46,023 nt of DNA from DASQFD01 sp035633255 (GTDB lineage: Bacteria > Actinomycetota > Actinomycetes > Actinomycetales > Dermatophilaceae): positions 1 through 46,023 of the forward strand of contig DASQFD010000137.1 of NCBI GenBank assembly GCA_035633255.1. The letters run 5' to 3'. The stretch's first letter is position 1; every line of letters starts with the position of its first letter. This document shows, piece by piece, positions 9,243 to 19,187 of this stretch. A model generated the notes under the pieces. It worked only from the letters and a program-made list of their open reading frames with translations, was not told the DNA's origin and made no database searches. The translations under genes and the position numbers were made by a program.

Positions 9243-9532
9243 CGCGTCGGTCCCCCGCCGGTGAACCGGCCCGCGACCGACGCCTCGGTGTCGACGTAGA
9301 GCCCGCCCGCGACCTTGGCCCGCTCGCCGAGGTCGCGCAGGCAGCGGGCGAGGAGCAGCCGCTGGTGGCGCCAGTTGCCCACGAGGTCGTCCAGGGCACT
9401 CCCGGTCTCCCCCGGACCCATCGCCCAGCGGTCGACGGAGGTGTCCGGCGTGGACTCCAGCGCGTCGGCGACCGCCCGCAGCGTCTCGCCGAGGCGCGCG
9501 ACGGTGTCGGCGTCGACGTGGATCGTCGTCAT
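9239..9532 (-). CDS. Small ESX/WXG100-like protein
   Basis: 97 aa starting MTTIHVDADTVARLGETLRA. It is helical, with Trp36 in a Trp-Ala-Met-Gly turn and Asn-Trp about 20 residues later, the size and pattern expected of a small partner of WXG100-like proteins. The ATG at 9532 is preferred over an in-frame ATG further upstream because the extra residues are low-complexity. It overlaps the 449-aa gene by four bases (ATGA). The protein could pair with its downstream neighbour, but that is inferred from size and operon position. Confidence 0.6.
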   Translation of the reverse strand: MTTIHVDADTVARLGETLRAVADALESTPDTSVDRWAMGPGETGSALDDLVGNWRHQRLLLARCLRDLGERAKVAGGLYVDTEASVAGRFTGGGPTR

Positions 9533-9552
9533 GGCCGGAAGGGTGGGGCGGA

Positions 9553-9594
9553 CGGCCGCGGCCCCCGTGGACTTCTCCACAGGGGCCGCGGCCG
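9553..9594 (-). terminator. Strong hairpin after metY
   Basis: A 19-position stem with one C:A mismatch (CGGCCGCGGCCCC, C, GTGGA; loop CTTC; TCCAC, A, GGGGCCGCGGCCG). It lies 27 bases past the metY stop on the minus strand and just before the ESX-like gene start, so it probably ends the metY transcript. Confidence 0.65.
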
Positions 9595-9620
9595 CCGGCC
9601 CGGGCCTCGCCGGCGTGGGG

Positions 9621-11033
<1,413 letters not shown>

Positions 11034-11149
11034 CAGATGTCTCCTGCTCGGGTCGGGGGTGGCGAGCGGAGGCCCGGCACCCGGCATACACGGGTCTGCG
11101 GGACGTCCACCGGAGGGGAGCCTTCCCGCGCTTGCGGGCGGCGCGCCGC

Positions 11150-11236
11150 CCACCTGGTCCTCACCCGGGGCACCCCACCGCGAGTGGAGGGTTGCCGGCC
11201 AGCGAGCCGGGGCTTGGCGCTGGCGCTCATGACCTC
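11150..11236 (-). ncRNA. SAM-IV riboswitch upstream of metY
   Basis: Read on the minus strand, the RNA begins GGTCATGAGCGCCAGCGCCA. It then has the AAGCCCCGGCT and GCTGGCCGGCAACCCTCC blocks, GCGGTGGGGTGCC and CCCGGGTGAGGACC. GGTC at the 5' end pairs with GACC at the 3' end to close P1. These blocks and their order are those I know for SAM-IV, an actinobacterial class usually found before sulfhydrylase genes. It ends about 115 bases before the metY start. Downstream lie the palindrome GGGCGGCGCGCCGCCC and the hairpin CCCGCGCTTGCGGG, which could form the expression platform. Confidence 0.87.
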
Positions 11237-11242
11237 CGGGAA

Positions 11243-11248
11243 GGATAA
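11243..11248 (-). promoter_or_regulatory. Possible -10 of the metY/SAM-IV promoter
   Basis: TTATCC on the minus strand lies 6-7 bases before the first riboswitch bases, where a start site would be expected. No convincing -35 is visible, so this is a positional guess. Confidence 0.3.
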
Positions 11249-11380
11249 CCCGAGGTGATGGACACCGAAAGCAGGTTCACGATGCGGGCACCATGGCCGT
11301 CTGCCGGTCTGCCCGGTCTCGTTCGGGCCCGTCGCCGGGCAGTGCGCAACGAGGCGTACACCCGTGTCACCTCGGAGTTG

Positions 11381-11386
11381 TACAGT
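11381..11386 (+). promoter_or_regulatory. Candidate -10 box, leaderless antitoxin transcript
   Basis: TACAGT ends 7 bases before the ATG at 11394, and no Shine-Dalgarno sequence lies between. The spacing equals that before the polymerase gene. Confidence 0.42.
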
Positions 11387-11393
11387 GCGGGTC

Positions 11394-11657
11394 ATGGAGG
11401 TGGCGGTGAGTGCCCTGCGGGCGGACCTCGCGCACTGGCTCGAGCGGGTTCGGTCCGGCGAGGAGGTGGTGGTCACGGATCGGGGCACCCCGGTGGCCCG
11501 CCTGACGGCTGTCGACACCGCGCCTCTCCTCGAGGAGCTGACCGGCCGCGGCGTGCTGGGCCGGCCGGTGCGACCGGTACGACCGAGCGCCCGCGGGCAG
11601 GCACGCGTCCGCGCGCGCAGACCGGTGTCGGAGCTGGTCGACGAGCAGCGGCGCTGA
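11394..11657 (+). CDS. Phd/YefM-type antitoxin
   Basis: 87 aa beginning MEVAVSALRADLAHWLERVR, with GEEVVVTDRGTPVARL next. This is the conserved N-terminal DNA-binding fold of the Phd/YefM family. The basic C-terminal third (Arg-rich) should wrap the toxin. The PIN toxin gene starts three bases after the stop codon, so the pair forms a type II module. Such antitoxins usually repress their own promoter together with the toxin; the operator was not identified. Confidence 0.88.
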   Translation: MEVAVSALRADLAHWLERVRSGEEVVVTDRGTPVARLTAVDTAPLLEELTGRGVLGRPVRPVRPSARGQARVRARRPVSELVDEQRR

Positions 11658-11660
11658 GGC

Positions 11661-12125
11661 GTGGCCATCGTCTACTTCGACAGCAGCGCCTTCGTGAAGC
11701 TGCTCGTCGAGGAGGACGGCAGCGACCTCGCTGCGGCGGTATGGGACGGCTGTGACGCCGCGGTGTCCAGTCGGCTGGCCTACCCCGAGGTGCGTGCCGC
11801 GCTGGGCGCCGCGGGGCGTGACCGCCGCCTGGCCACACGAGCCCGGCGAGCCGCGGAGGCGGCCTGGGAGGGGTACTGGGCCGCGACCCGACCGGTCGAG
11901 CTCACCGCGACCGTCTCGGCGCACGCCGGCCAACTGGCGGCGGCGCATGCGTTGCGCGGCGCCGACGCCGTCCATCTGGCGAGCGCGTTGGCGGTCGGCG
12001 TCCCCCACACGGTGATGGCCGCATGGGACGAGCGCCTGCGTGGTGGAGCCGGGGCGGTCGGCCTTGCCCTCGCTCCGGCGGTCGGCGACCCCGGGCCGGG
12101 ACCCGGTCGGCCGGCTCAGCGGTAG
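11661..12125 (+). CDS. VapC-type PIN-domain ribonuclease toxin
   Basis: 154 aa, GTG start at 11661 directly after the antitoxin. The PIN acidic residues are visible: Asp in VYFDSSAFVKLLVEE, Glu in YPEVRAAL, Asp in GADAVHLASAL and Asp in AWDERL. VapC toxins cleave tRNA or rRNA; the target here is unknown. The C-terminus after Trp-Asp-Glu-Arg-Leu is low-complexity Gly/Ala/Pro. The 3' end overlaps the convergent hypothetical gene by 10 bases. Confidence 0.88.
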   Translation: MAIVYFDSSAFVKLLVEEDGSDLAAAVWDGCDAAVSSRLAYPEVRAALGAAGRDRRLATRARRAAEAAWEGYWAATRPVELTATVSAHAGQLAAAHALRGADAVHLASALAVGVPHTVMAAWDERLRGGAGAVGLALAPAVGDPGPGPGRPAQR

Positions 12126-12481
12126 GCGGGCGGCTCGACCTCCGGGTCGGTCGCCACGACGTCGAGGCGGGGGTCGGCCACCAGCCGGGCCACGAGCGCC
12201 GCGGCGGCGCCGAACCCCTCCCACACGCAGAACCAGCAGTCCTCGGGCGTCGCCGTCGCCCCGGCGAGCGGCTCCCACAGCACGGGCACCTGTGCGGACC
12301 GCCAGTCCTCGGCCTCGGCGTCGTTCTCGCTCTGCCCCGGCCGCGTGGGGTCGGGCAGCAGCCGAAGCCGGCCGTAGGCCCCGAAGCCGGCCGGACCGAG
12401 CGTGACCAGCCGCCACCACGGCAGGTCGCTCCGGGCGATCCAGTCGGCGGCGGCGAGGTCGCGCTCCCAGGTCAGCGTCAC
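12116..12481 (-). CDS. Conserved hypothetical protein, about 120 aa
   Basis: 121 aa starting MTLTWERDLAAADWIARSDL, with GPAGFGAYGRLRLLPDPTRPG and a Cys-Trp-Phe-Cys-Val-Trp-Glu-Gly segment. The pattern is typical of actinobacterial proteins of unknown function, and I assign no role. It is soluble with no signal peptide. It is convergent with and overlaps vapC by 10 bases, and divergent from the aldo/keto reductase gene. Confidence 0.7.
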   Translation of the reverse strand: MTLTWERDLAAADWIARSDLPWWRLVTLGPAGFGAYGRLRLLPDPTRPGQSENDAEAEDWRSAQVPVLWEPLAGATATPEDCWFCVWEGFGAAAALVARLVADPRLDVVATDPEVEPPAYR

Positions 12482-12531
12482 CGTCCCGTTCTACCCGCTG
12501 CCGACGCGGCGCGCCCGCCGGCGGCAGAACA

Positions 12532-12543
12532 CCCGCCGGCGGG
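12532..12543. repeat. Perfect 12-base palindrome CCCGCCGGCGGG
   Basis: It lies in the 102-base divergent intergenic region between the hypothetical (start 12481) and the aldo/keto reductase (start 12584). It could be an operator; there is no loop, so a terminator is unlikely. Confidence 0.35.
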
Positions 12544-12583
12544 TGGACGGCATACCGGCGCCGCACCGGGGCAGGATGGCGAC

Positions 12584-13651
<1,068 letters not shown>

Positions 13652-13663
13652 GCCTGCGAGACT

Positions 13664-13740
13664 GACCAGCACCAGCACCAGCACCAGCACCAGCACCAGC
13701 ACCCTCACCCGCAGCAGCACCAGCACCAGCACCAGCATCC
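13664..13740. repeat. Hexamer tandem array (CAGCAC)n
   Basis: About ten copies of the 6-base unit CAGCAC lie between the aldo/keto reductase stop and the Ddn-like gene, with a short interruption near 13701-13714. The array is non-coding and likely variable in length. Confidence 0.85.
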
Positions 13741-13768
13741 TGACCACCGAACCGACGAAGGGGACCCG

Positions 13769-14230
13769 ATGACCGACGCGACGGCGGAGCCCGACTACGA
13801 CCCGAGCCCCACCGGCTGGGTGCGCGAGCAGGTCGACGCCATCGAGGCGGCCGGTGACACCCGGGCGGTCTCGGTGATGGACCGTCCGGTCGTGCTGCTC
13901 ACCATGCGCGGCGCGAAGAGCGGGCGCACCAAGAAGGTGCCCCTCATGCGGGTCGAGCACGCCGGCGTGTATGCCGCGGTGGCCAGCAAGGGCGGTGCCC
14001 CGGAGCACCCGCAGTGGTTCCACAACCTCCTCTCCCACCCCGACATCACCCTGCAGGACGGCACCCGCTCCTGGCCGGCCCGGGCGCGGGTGCTCGAGGA
14101 GGAGGAGCGGGCGCGGTGGTGGCCGCGGTGCGTCGCGGCGTACCCGCCCTACGCGGAGTACCAGGAGCGGGCGGAGCGGCAGATCCCGGTCTTCGTCCTC
14201 GAGCCGCTCGCCAACCCGCCTCAGGCCTGA
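13769..14230 (+). CDS. Deazaflavin (F420)-dependent nitroreductase family protein (Ddn-like)
   Basis: 153 aa. The family core is visible: VVLLTMRGAKSGRTKKVPLM, VYAAVASKGGAPEHPQWFHN and LSHPDITLQDG. These split-barrel proteins bind F420 (some bind other flavins) and reduce nitro or quinone substrates; the substrate here is unknown. The ATG lies behind GAAGGGGA. The 3' end overlaps the convergent membrane-protein gene by 10 bases. A CAGCAC array precedes the gene. Confidence 0.88.
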   Translation: MTDATAEPDYDPSPTGWVREQVDAIEAAGDTRAVSVMDRPVVLLTMRGAKSGRTKKVPLMRVEHAGVYAAVASKGGAPEHPQWFHNLLSHPDITLQDGTRSWPARARVLEEEERARWWPRCVAAYPPYAEYQERAERQIPVFVLEPLANPPQA

Positions 14231-14739
14231 GCGGCCGCGCCGTCGGCCGTGCCGCCGGGGGTCCCGTCCGGGGTCTCGTCGGGGGTCACGCCGGCCGCGG
14301 CCTCGTCCCGGAGCCGGACGGTCCGCAGCCACCAGAGGCCGAGCACCGGCAGCACCAGCGGCACGTAGCCGTATCCCTGCCCGAAGTGCGACCACACCGT
14401 CTTGTCGGGGAACGCGCTCGGCACGAGGTAGGACGCCAGCCCCACCGTCAGCACCCCGACCAGCTCGACGGTGATGGCCACGGTGGCCACCCGCGTCGAC
14501 GTCCGGTCCCCCCGCGCCAGGGCGACGGTGGCGATGACGTAGACCACCGCCGCCACCGCCGAGAGCACGTAGGCGAGCGGCGAGCGCTCGAAGTAGAGCG
14601 CGATCTGGAGCACCGACCGGCCGGTCGCCGCCAGCGCCAGCACGCCGTAGACCGCGACGAGGATCCGGCCCGGCCCGCTGCCGGCCCGGCGCCGGCCCGA
14701 GCCACCCGCCACCGTGGCGCTCCCCTCCCGCTCAGGCAT
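14221..14739 (-). CDS. Four-helix integral membrane protein of unknown function
   Basis: 172 aa with four hydrophobic segments (about residues 25-47, 54-75, 86-108 and 120-140). Short charged loops separate them, and a Thr/Pro/Gly/Ala tail follows. I recognise no catalytic motif. The ATG lies in GTATGCCT, the only one-base variant of the window's GTATGCCG octamer that I found at a start codon. It overlaps the end of the upstream membrane gene by eight bases, so the two are probably coupled. Confidence 0.75.
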   Translation of the reverse strand: MPEREGSATVAGGSGRRRAGSGPGRILVAVYGVLALAATGRSVLQIALYFERSPLAYVLSAVAAVVYVIATVALARGDRTSTRVATVAITVELVGVLTVGLASYLVPSAFPDKTVWSHFGQGYGYVPLVLPVLGLWWLRTVRLRDEAAAGVTPDETPDGTPGGTADGAAAQA

Positions 14740-15094
14740 ACCCGTCCCAGATCTGCTGCAGCCGCAGCGTCATCACGGCCACCGCGAACGCCCCCACGGC
14801 CACCGCACCCATGGCCCAGCGGGACTTCTCCTTGATGGCGAGGAAGGCGGTGCCGGGCGGCACGAAGGGCAGCGTGACCAGGTAGGCCGCGAACGTCGCC
14901 CGCTCGTCGCCGTCGCCGATGTCGCCGAGCCCGGCCAGCCCGCGGACCAGCTGGACCAGCAGCCCGAGCTCGACCAGGGCGGCCACCACGAGCATCCGGT
15001 CGTCGAGGAGCCGCTCGCGCCACGCATACCACGCGGCCATGGCGAGCAGCAGCAGCGACAGCCCCGTCACGGCATACGTGAGGGCGGTGAGCAC
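14732..15094 (-). CDS. Small four-helix membrane protein
   Basis: 120 aa, beginning MLTALTYAVTGLSLLLLAMA. Hydrophobic segments lie at about 3-24, 35-54, 70-88 and 93-112. The function is unknown. It forms a two-gene unit with the next membrane protein on the same strand. It is divergent from the alpha/beta hydrolase gene. Confidence 0.75.
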   Translation of the reverse strand: MLTALTYAVTGLSLLLLAMAAWYAWRERLLDDRMLVVAALVELGLLVQLVRGLAGLGDIGDGDERATFAAYLVTLPFVPPGTAFLAIKEKSRWAMGAVAVGAFAVAVMTLRLQQIWDGYA

Positions 15095-15153
15095 GGCGAG
15101 AAGCCTACGTCGGGCCCCGGAGGGCCCGCTGGGGCGGCTGGTTGACTGAGGGT

Positions 15154-16050
15154 ATGCCGGAGGCGGACGTGAACGGGGTGACCCTCGCCTACGAGGTCGA
15201 CGGGCCGGCGGACGGCGAGCCGATGCTGCTCGTGACGGGCCTCGGGGGCCAGCTCACCGAGTGGCCGCCCGAGATGGTGGGGATGCTGACCGACGCGGGC
15301 TTCCGGGTGATCCGGCCGGACAACCGGGACATGGGGCTGTCGAGCCGCGTCGACGCCCCGCCGCCGCGCCCGGCGGACGTCGTCAAGGCCCTCGCGCACC
15401 GGCGGCTGGCCCGCTCGGACTACCTGCTCTCGGACATGGCCGAGGACCTGGCCGCCCTGCTCGACCGTGTCGGCGTGGGCGCCGCGCACGTGGTCGGCGT
15501 GTCGATGGGCGGGATGATCGCCCAGCAGCTGACGATCGACCACCCCGACCGGGTGCTCAGCCTGGCCTCGATCATGTCGACGACCGGGGACCGGCGGGTG
15601 GGGCGGATCTCCGCGCGGCTGGTGACGGTCTTCTCCGCCTCGCTGCGCCAGCCGCCGCCGGCGGACCGGGAGGCGGCGGTGCGGGCCGGCGTCGAGGGGT
15701 GGCGGGCGATCTCCGGCGTGCACTTCGACGAGGCCGAGATGCGGGCCGTCGTCGAGGCGGCGCTCGACCGGGGGCGCGACGCCACCGGACGGGTCCGACA
15801 GCTGATGGCCATCCAGGCCAGCCCGGACCGGACCCGGGCGCTGCGCTCGGTGCGGGTGCCGACCCTGGTCATCCACGGGCTGATGGACCCGCTGGTCCTG
15901 CCGAGCGGCGGCATCGCGACCGCCCGGGCGGTGCCGGGGTCACGGCTGCTGATGTTCCCCGACATGGGCCACGACCTGCCGCGGCCACGCCGCCGGGAGA
16001 TCACCGACGCCCTCGTCACCAACGCCGCCCGCGCCCACGCCTGCCAGTGA
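15154..16050 (+). CDS. Alpha/beta hydrolase
   Basis: 298 aa. It has the oxyanion segment LLVTGLGGQLTEWP, the nucleophile elbow GVSMGGM (Ser), the acid in HGLMDPLV (Asp) and the base in MGHDLP (His), so the triad is complete. A cap region lies between. The substrate is unknown; the closest look is of esterases and of haloalkane-type or aromatic-degradation hydrolases. The ATG at 15154 lies inside a GTATGCCG octamer. A TTG four codons upstream is possible but less likely. The stop codon starts a 9-base tandem repeat. Confidence 0.85.
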   Translation: MPEADVNGVTLAYEVDGPADGEPMLLVTGLGGQLTEWPPEMVGMLTDAGFRVIRPDNRDMGLSSRVDAPPPRPADVVKALAHRRLARSDYLLSDMAEDLAALLDRVGVGAAHVVGVSMGGMIAQQLTIDHPDRVLSLASIMSTTGDRRVGRISARLVTVFSASLRQPPPADREAAVRAGVEGWRAISGVHFDEAEMRAVVEAALDRGRDATGRVRQLMAIQASPDRTRALRSVRVPTLVIHGLMDPLVLPSGGIATARAVPGSRLLMFPDMGHDLPRPRRREITDALVTNAARAHACQ

Positions 16051-16092
16051 CCCCACTGACCCCACTGACCCCACTGACCCCACTGACCCAAC
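16048..16092. repeat. 9-base tandem repeat TGACCCCAC x5 starting at a stop codon
   Basis: Five copies (the last degenerate) of TGACCCCAC begin with the TGA stop of the hydrolase. Each copy carries another TGA. The unit is nine bases, so every TGA stays in the same frame as the first. Confidence 0.85.
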
Positions 16093-16208
16093 CCTTATCG
16101 GGTGACGTGGGTCGTCCGTCCTTCCCGCGTTGCCTTCCGGGGTGAGGACGGGTCTTCCGCGGTGAGGTGGTCGCCGAGGCGCTCGGCCGCCCCCCGGGTC
16201 AGCGCGGG

Positions 16209-17432
16209 TCAGCCCCGGACGACCTCGGCGAGGGTGTCGACGAGCAGGTCGACCTCGTCGCGCGTGACCACCAGCGGCGGCGCCAGACGGATCGTCATGC
16301 CGTGGGTGTCCTTGGCGAGGATGCCGCGGGTCATGAGCCGCTCGCACAGCTCGCGGCCCGTCGGCCCGCCGGGCTCGACGTCCACGCCGGCCCAGAGCCC
16401 TCGCACCCGCACGGCCCGCAGACCGGAGCCCACCAGTTCCTCGAGCCGCTCGGCGAGGTGGGCGCCGAGCGTCGACGCACGCTCCTGGAACTCGCCCATC
16501 GCGAGCATGGCGCACACCTCGTGCCCGATCGCGGCCGCGAGCGGGTTCCCCCCGAACGTCGAGCCGTGCGAGCCGGGGGTGATGACCGAGAGCACGTCCC
16601 GGTCGGCGGCGATCGCGGAGACGGGGTAGAGCCCGCCGCCGAGCGCCTTGCCCATCACGTAGACGTCCGGCACGACGTCCTCGTGGTCGCAGGCGAAGGT
16701 CCGGCCGGTGCGCGCGAGGCCCGACTGGATCTCGTCGGCCACCATGAGCACGTCCTCCTCCAGGCAGAGCTGGCGGACCGCGCGCAGGAAGCCCTCGGGC
16801 GGGATCACCACGCCACCCTCCCCCTGGACCGGCTCGAGCAGCACGGCGACCGTCGTGTCGTCGATGGCCGCCCGCAGCGCGTCGATGTCGCCGTAGCGGA
16901 CGGTGCGGAAGCCGGGGGTGTAGGGCCCGTAGTTGTCGTGGGCGACCTTGTCGTCGGAGAAGCTGACGATGGTCGTGGTGCGGCCGTGGAAGTTGCCCTC
17001 CATGACCACGATCGACGCCTGGTCCTCGGGGACGCCCTTGACCTCGTACCCCCACTTCCGGCTCACCTTCAGCGCGGTCTCGACGGCCTCCGCGCCGGTG
17101 TTCATCGGCAGGACCATCTCCTTGCCGGTGAGGCCGGCGAGGGCCTCGGCGAAGGGCCCGAGCTGGTCGTTGAAGAAGGCCCGGCTGGTCAGGGTGAGCC
17201 GGCCCAGCTGCTCGGCCGCACGCGCCACCAGCCGCGGGTGGGAGTGCCCGAAGTTCAGCGCGGAGTAGCCCGCCAGGCAGTCCAGGAACCGCCGCCCGTC
17301 CACGTCGGTCACCCAGGCGCCCTCCCCGCTGGCGAGGACCACCTCCAGCGGGGAGTAGTTGTGCGCGGCGAAGCGCTCGGTGACGTCGATGTGGTATGCC
17401 GTCGCCTCGGCTCCCTGCAGCCCTGCCGTCAT
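16209..17432 (-). CDS. rocD: Ornithine aminotransferase
   Basis: 407 aa, class III PLP aminotransferase converting ornithine and 2-oxoglutarate to glutamate semialdehyde and glutamate. It begins AHNYSPLEVVLASGEGAWV, and FLDCLAGYSALNFGH, MNTGAEAVETA, VMEGNFHGRTTTIVSFS and the PLP lysine in VMGKALGGG follow. These wordings are those of RocD rather than of acetylornithine or GABA aminotransferases. The ATG at 17432 has AAAGGGA upstream. No arginase or other arginine-catabolic gene is adjacent. Confidence 0.93.
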   Translation of the reverse strand: MTAGLQGAEATAYHIDVTERFAAHNYSPLEVVLASGEGAWVTDVDGRRFLDCLAGYSALNFGHSHPRLVARAAEQLGRLTLTSRAFFNDQLGPFAEALAGLTGKEMVLPMNTGAEAVETALKVSRKWGYEVKGVPEDQASIVVMEGNFHGRTTTIVSFSDDKVAHDNYGPYTPGFRTVRYGDIDALRAAIDDTTVAVLLEPVQGEGGVVIPPEGFLRAVRQLCLEEDVLMVADEIQSGLARTGRTFACDHEDVVPDVYVMGKALGGGLYPVSAIAADRDVLSVITPGSHGSTFGGNPLAAAIGHEVCAMLAMGEFQERASTLGAHLAERLEELVGSGLRAVRVRGLWAGVDVEPGGPTGRELCERLMTRGILAKDTHGMTIRLAPPLVVTRDEVDLLVDTLAEVVRG

Positions 17433-17555
17433 GTGGGTGTTCCCTTTCTCACTAGCGGCCCCCAGCGTAATGCCGGGAAGGGGGCCCGGAGACCGCCTCG
17501 CGAGGGTGTCCGGCCGCCCGACGGCAGGATGACCGTCGGCAGCGGGACCGGGTGC

Positions 17556-17963
17556 TCAGTCGCGCTGGAGGCGGAAGGCGCGACCGCTCAGGTGGGTCAT
17601 CTCGATGGCGACCACGCGCCGCTTCTCGGTGGGCACCCAGGGGTGCAGCGTGGCCGTGGCCTCGGCGACCTCGCTCTCGTCCTCGAGCAGGTGGGCGCGA
17701 CCGCGGGCGATGACGCTGCGGGCGGTGTCCTGGCCGACCTCGTCGAGCTCGAAGCCGACGTGCTCGTTGGCCGAGAGCGCGTAGAACTTCGAGTCGTCGG
17801 CGGTGCGGAAGACCAGCCGGTCCCCGGAGACCGCGTAGTTGATCGGGACGATGCGGACCTCACCGCGCAGGACGTAGCCGATGCGCGCGAAGGAGTGAGC
17901 CCGCAGCATGTCCCAGCAGGCCTCGCGGTCGAGCGGGGTCACGGGCAGGGCATCCTCGGTCAT
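17556..17963 (-). CDS. Pyridoxamine 5'-phosphate oxidase-like FMN-binding split-barrel protein
   Basis: 135 aa. It has the segment RIGYVLRGEVRIVPINYAV, then LVFRTADDSKFYAL and HVGFELDE. This is the pattern of small PPOX-type proteins in actinobacteria that bind FMN or F420. No precise reaction can be assigned. The ATG at 17963 follows GGAGG with seven-base spacing. It is divergent from the polysaccharide deacetylase gene. Confidence 0.85.
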   Translation of the reverse strand: MTEDALPVTPLDREACWDMLRAHSFARIGYVLRGEVRIVPINYAVSGDRLVFRTADDSKFYALSANEHVGFELDEVGQDTARSVIARGRAHLLEDESEVAEATATLHPWVPTEKRRVVAIEMTHLSGRAFRLQRD

Positions 17964-18115
17964 TGTCGCCTCCGGGTCGTGGGGTCACCGCCCACGGTAG
18001 TGCGCACTCGCCACCCCCGCGCCGACGCCCGCGCCGAGGTGACCGACGAGACGTCCCGCGACGGTGGCCCGGTGCCGCTGGTCGGAGCACGATGGGAGGT
18101 GCACCTGGAGGAGCG

Positions 18116-19130
18116 ATGGGGCACGAGTCAACGGGTGGTTGGCCACCTCGAGGACCGGGTCGCGGACCGGGTCACGGTCGGGCCTCACGCGGGTCCGCGG
18201 TGGGGGCACTGGTCACCAGTTGCGCTCTCGGGCTGGCTGCCGGCTGCGGATCCGCCGAGTCCCCGTCGGCCGCCTCCCCGCCGGCCCCGTCCCCCACGGT
18301 CGGCGTCTCCACGCAGGCACCGGGGAGTGGTGGCAGCGGCGGTGCCCCCACGAGCCCCACGACCCGCCCCCCCGCCTCGACGCCTGGCCGCCCGACGAGC
18401 CGTCCCACCACGAGCCGCCCTCCCACCTCGACCCCTCGGCCGACGACCAGCCGACCGACCACGGGCACCACGCGTCCCCCGACGACCGGGGGGTGCGGCA
18501 TACCCTCCTCGCTGCGCGGGAAGGACGTCGAAGCGCTCCCGACCTCCCGCCGGGTCGTGGCACTGACCTTCGACGCGGGGTCCGGCACCCAGGGCGTCTC
18601 CTCGATCCTGGAGACGTTGCGCCGCGCGGACGTCCCGGCGACGTTCTTCCTCACCGGCTCCTTCGCCCGCGCCCACCCCTCCACGGCGCGGACCATCGCC
18701 GCGGCACACCCGGTCGGCAACCACACCGAGCACCACCGCGACCTGACCACGCTGAGCCGTGGTGGCGCCGTCGACGAGGTGCGCAGCGGTCGGCGCAGCA
18801 TCGCGAACGCGACCGGCGAGGAGACCCGGCCACTGTTCCGCTTCCCCTTCGGAGCACGCGACGAGCGGACGATCGGCCTGGTCAACGACGAGTGCTACGT
18901 GGCCTACCGCTGGACCGTCGACACCCTCGGCTGGAAGGGCACCTCCGGCGGCATCTCCGCCTCGACGGTCCACGACCGGGTGCTGCGCGGGCCTGCGTCC
19001 CGGGGAGATCGTCCTCATGCACGTGGGGGCCAACCCCGACGACGGCACGACGCTCGACGCCGCCGCGCTGCCCAGGGTCATCGCGTCGATCCGCGCCCAG
19101 GGCTACGGGTTCACCACCCTGCCGCGCTGA
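18116..19130 (+). pseudogene. Polysaccharide deacetylase lipoprotein, frameshifted near 18992
   Basis: The ATG follows GGAGGAGC. A lipobox (Leu-Ala-Ala-Gly-Cys44) ends a short hydrophobic segment, then comes a long Pro/Thr/Ser/Arg linker to about residue 125 and a NodB domain. The domain has VALTFDAGSG (metal Asp), GNHTEHH (metal His pair) and FRFPFGARDE. At about 18992 the frame is lost: the C-terminal block LRPGEIVLMHVGANPDDGTT to LPR is in the next frame and ends at 19130. Removing one C from GCGGGCCTGCG restores a 337-aa protein. It would act on cell-wall or other acetylated polysaccharide outside the membrane. The break may be real or a sequencing error. Confidence 0.85.
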
Positions 19131-19187
19131 GCCACCGGAGGCTACGTCGCGCTCCGTCCAGGGCCGCGCGGGGGCCGGCGCTCGGCC

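Larger units (their letters stand above)
11034..11393. other. 360-base gene-free stretch between metY and the phd-like gene
   Basis: It holds, on the minus strand, the metY leader with its SAM-IV aptamer and expression platform (to about 11236) and the metY promoter area. On the plus strand it holds the promoter of the antitoxin gene (TACAGT at 11381). One CGGCATAC octamer lies at 11082. I see no coding frame with family character in it. Confidence 0.7.

Noticed and set aside
13664..13740. CRISPR array
   Set aside because: Only a six-base unit without spacers; no cas genes in the window.
18985..18996. Programmed frameshifting in the deacetylase gene
   Set aside because: No slippery heptamer or downstream pseudoknot is evident, and the family is not known for recoding. 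A plain indel is simpler.
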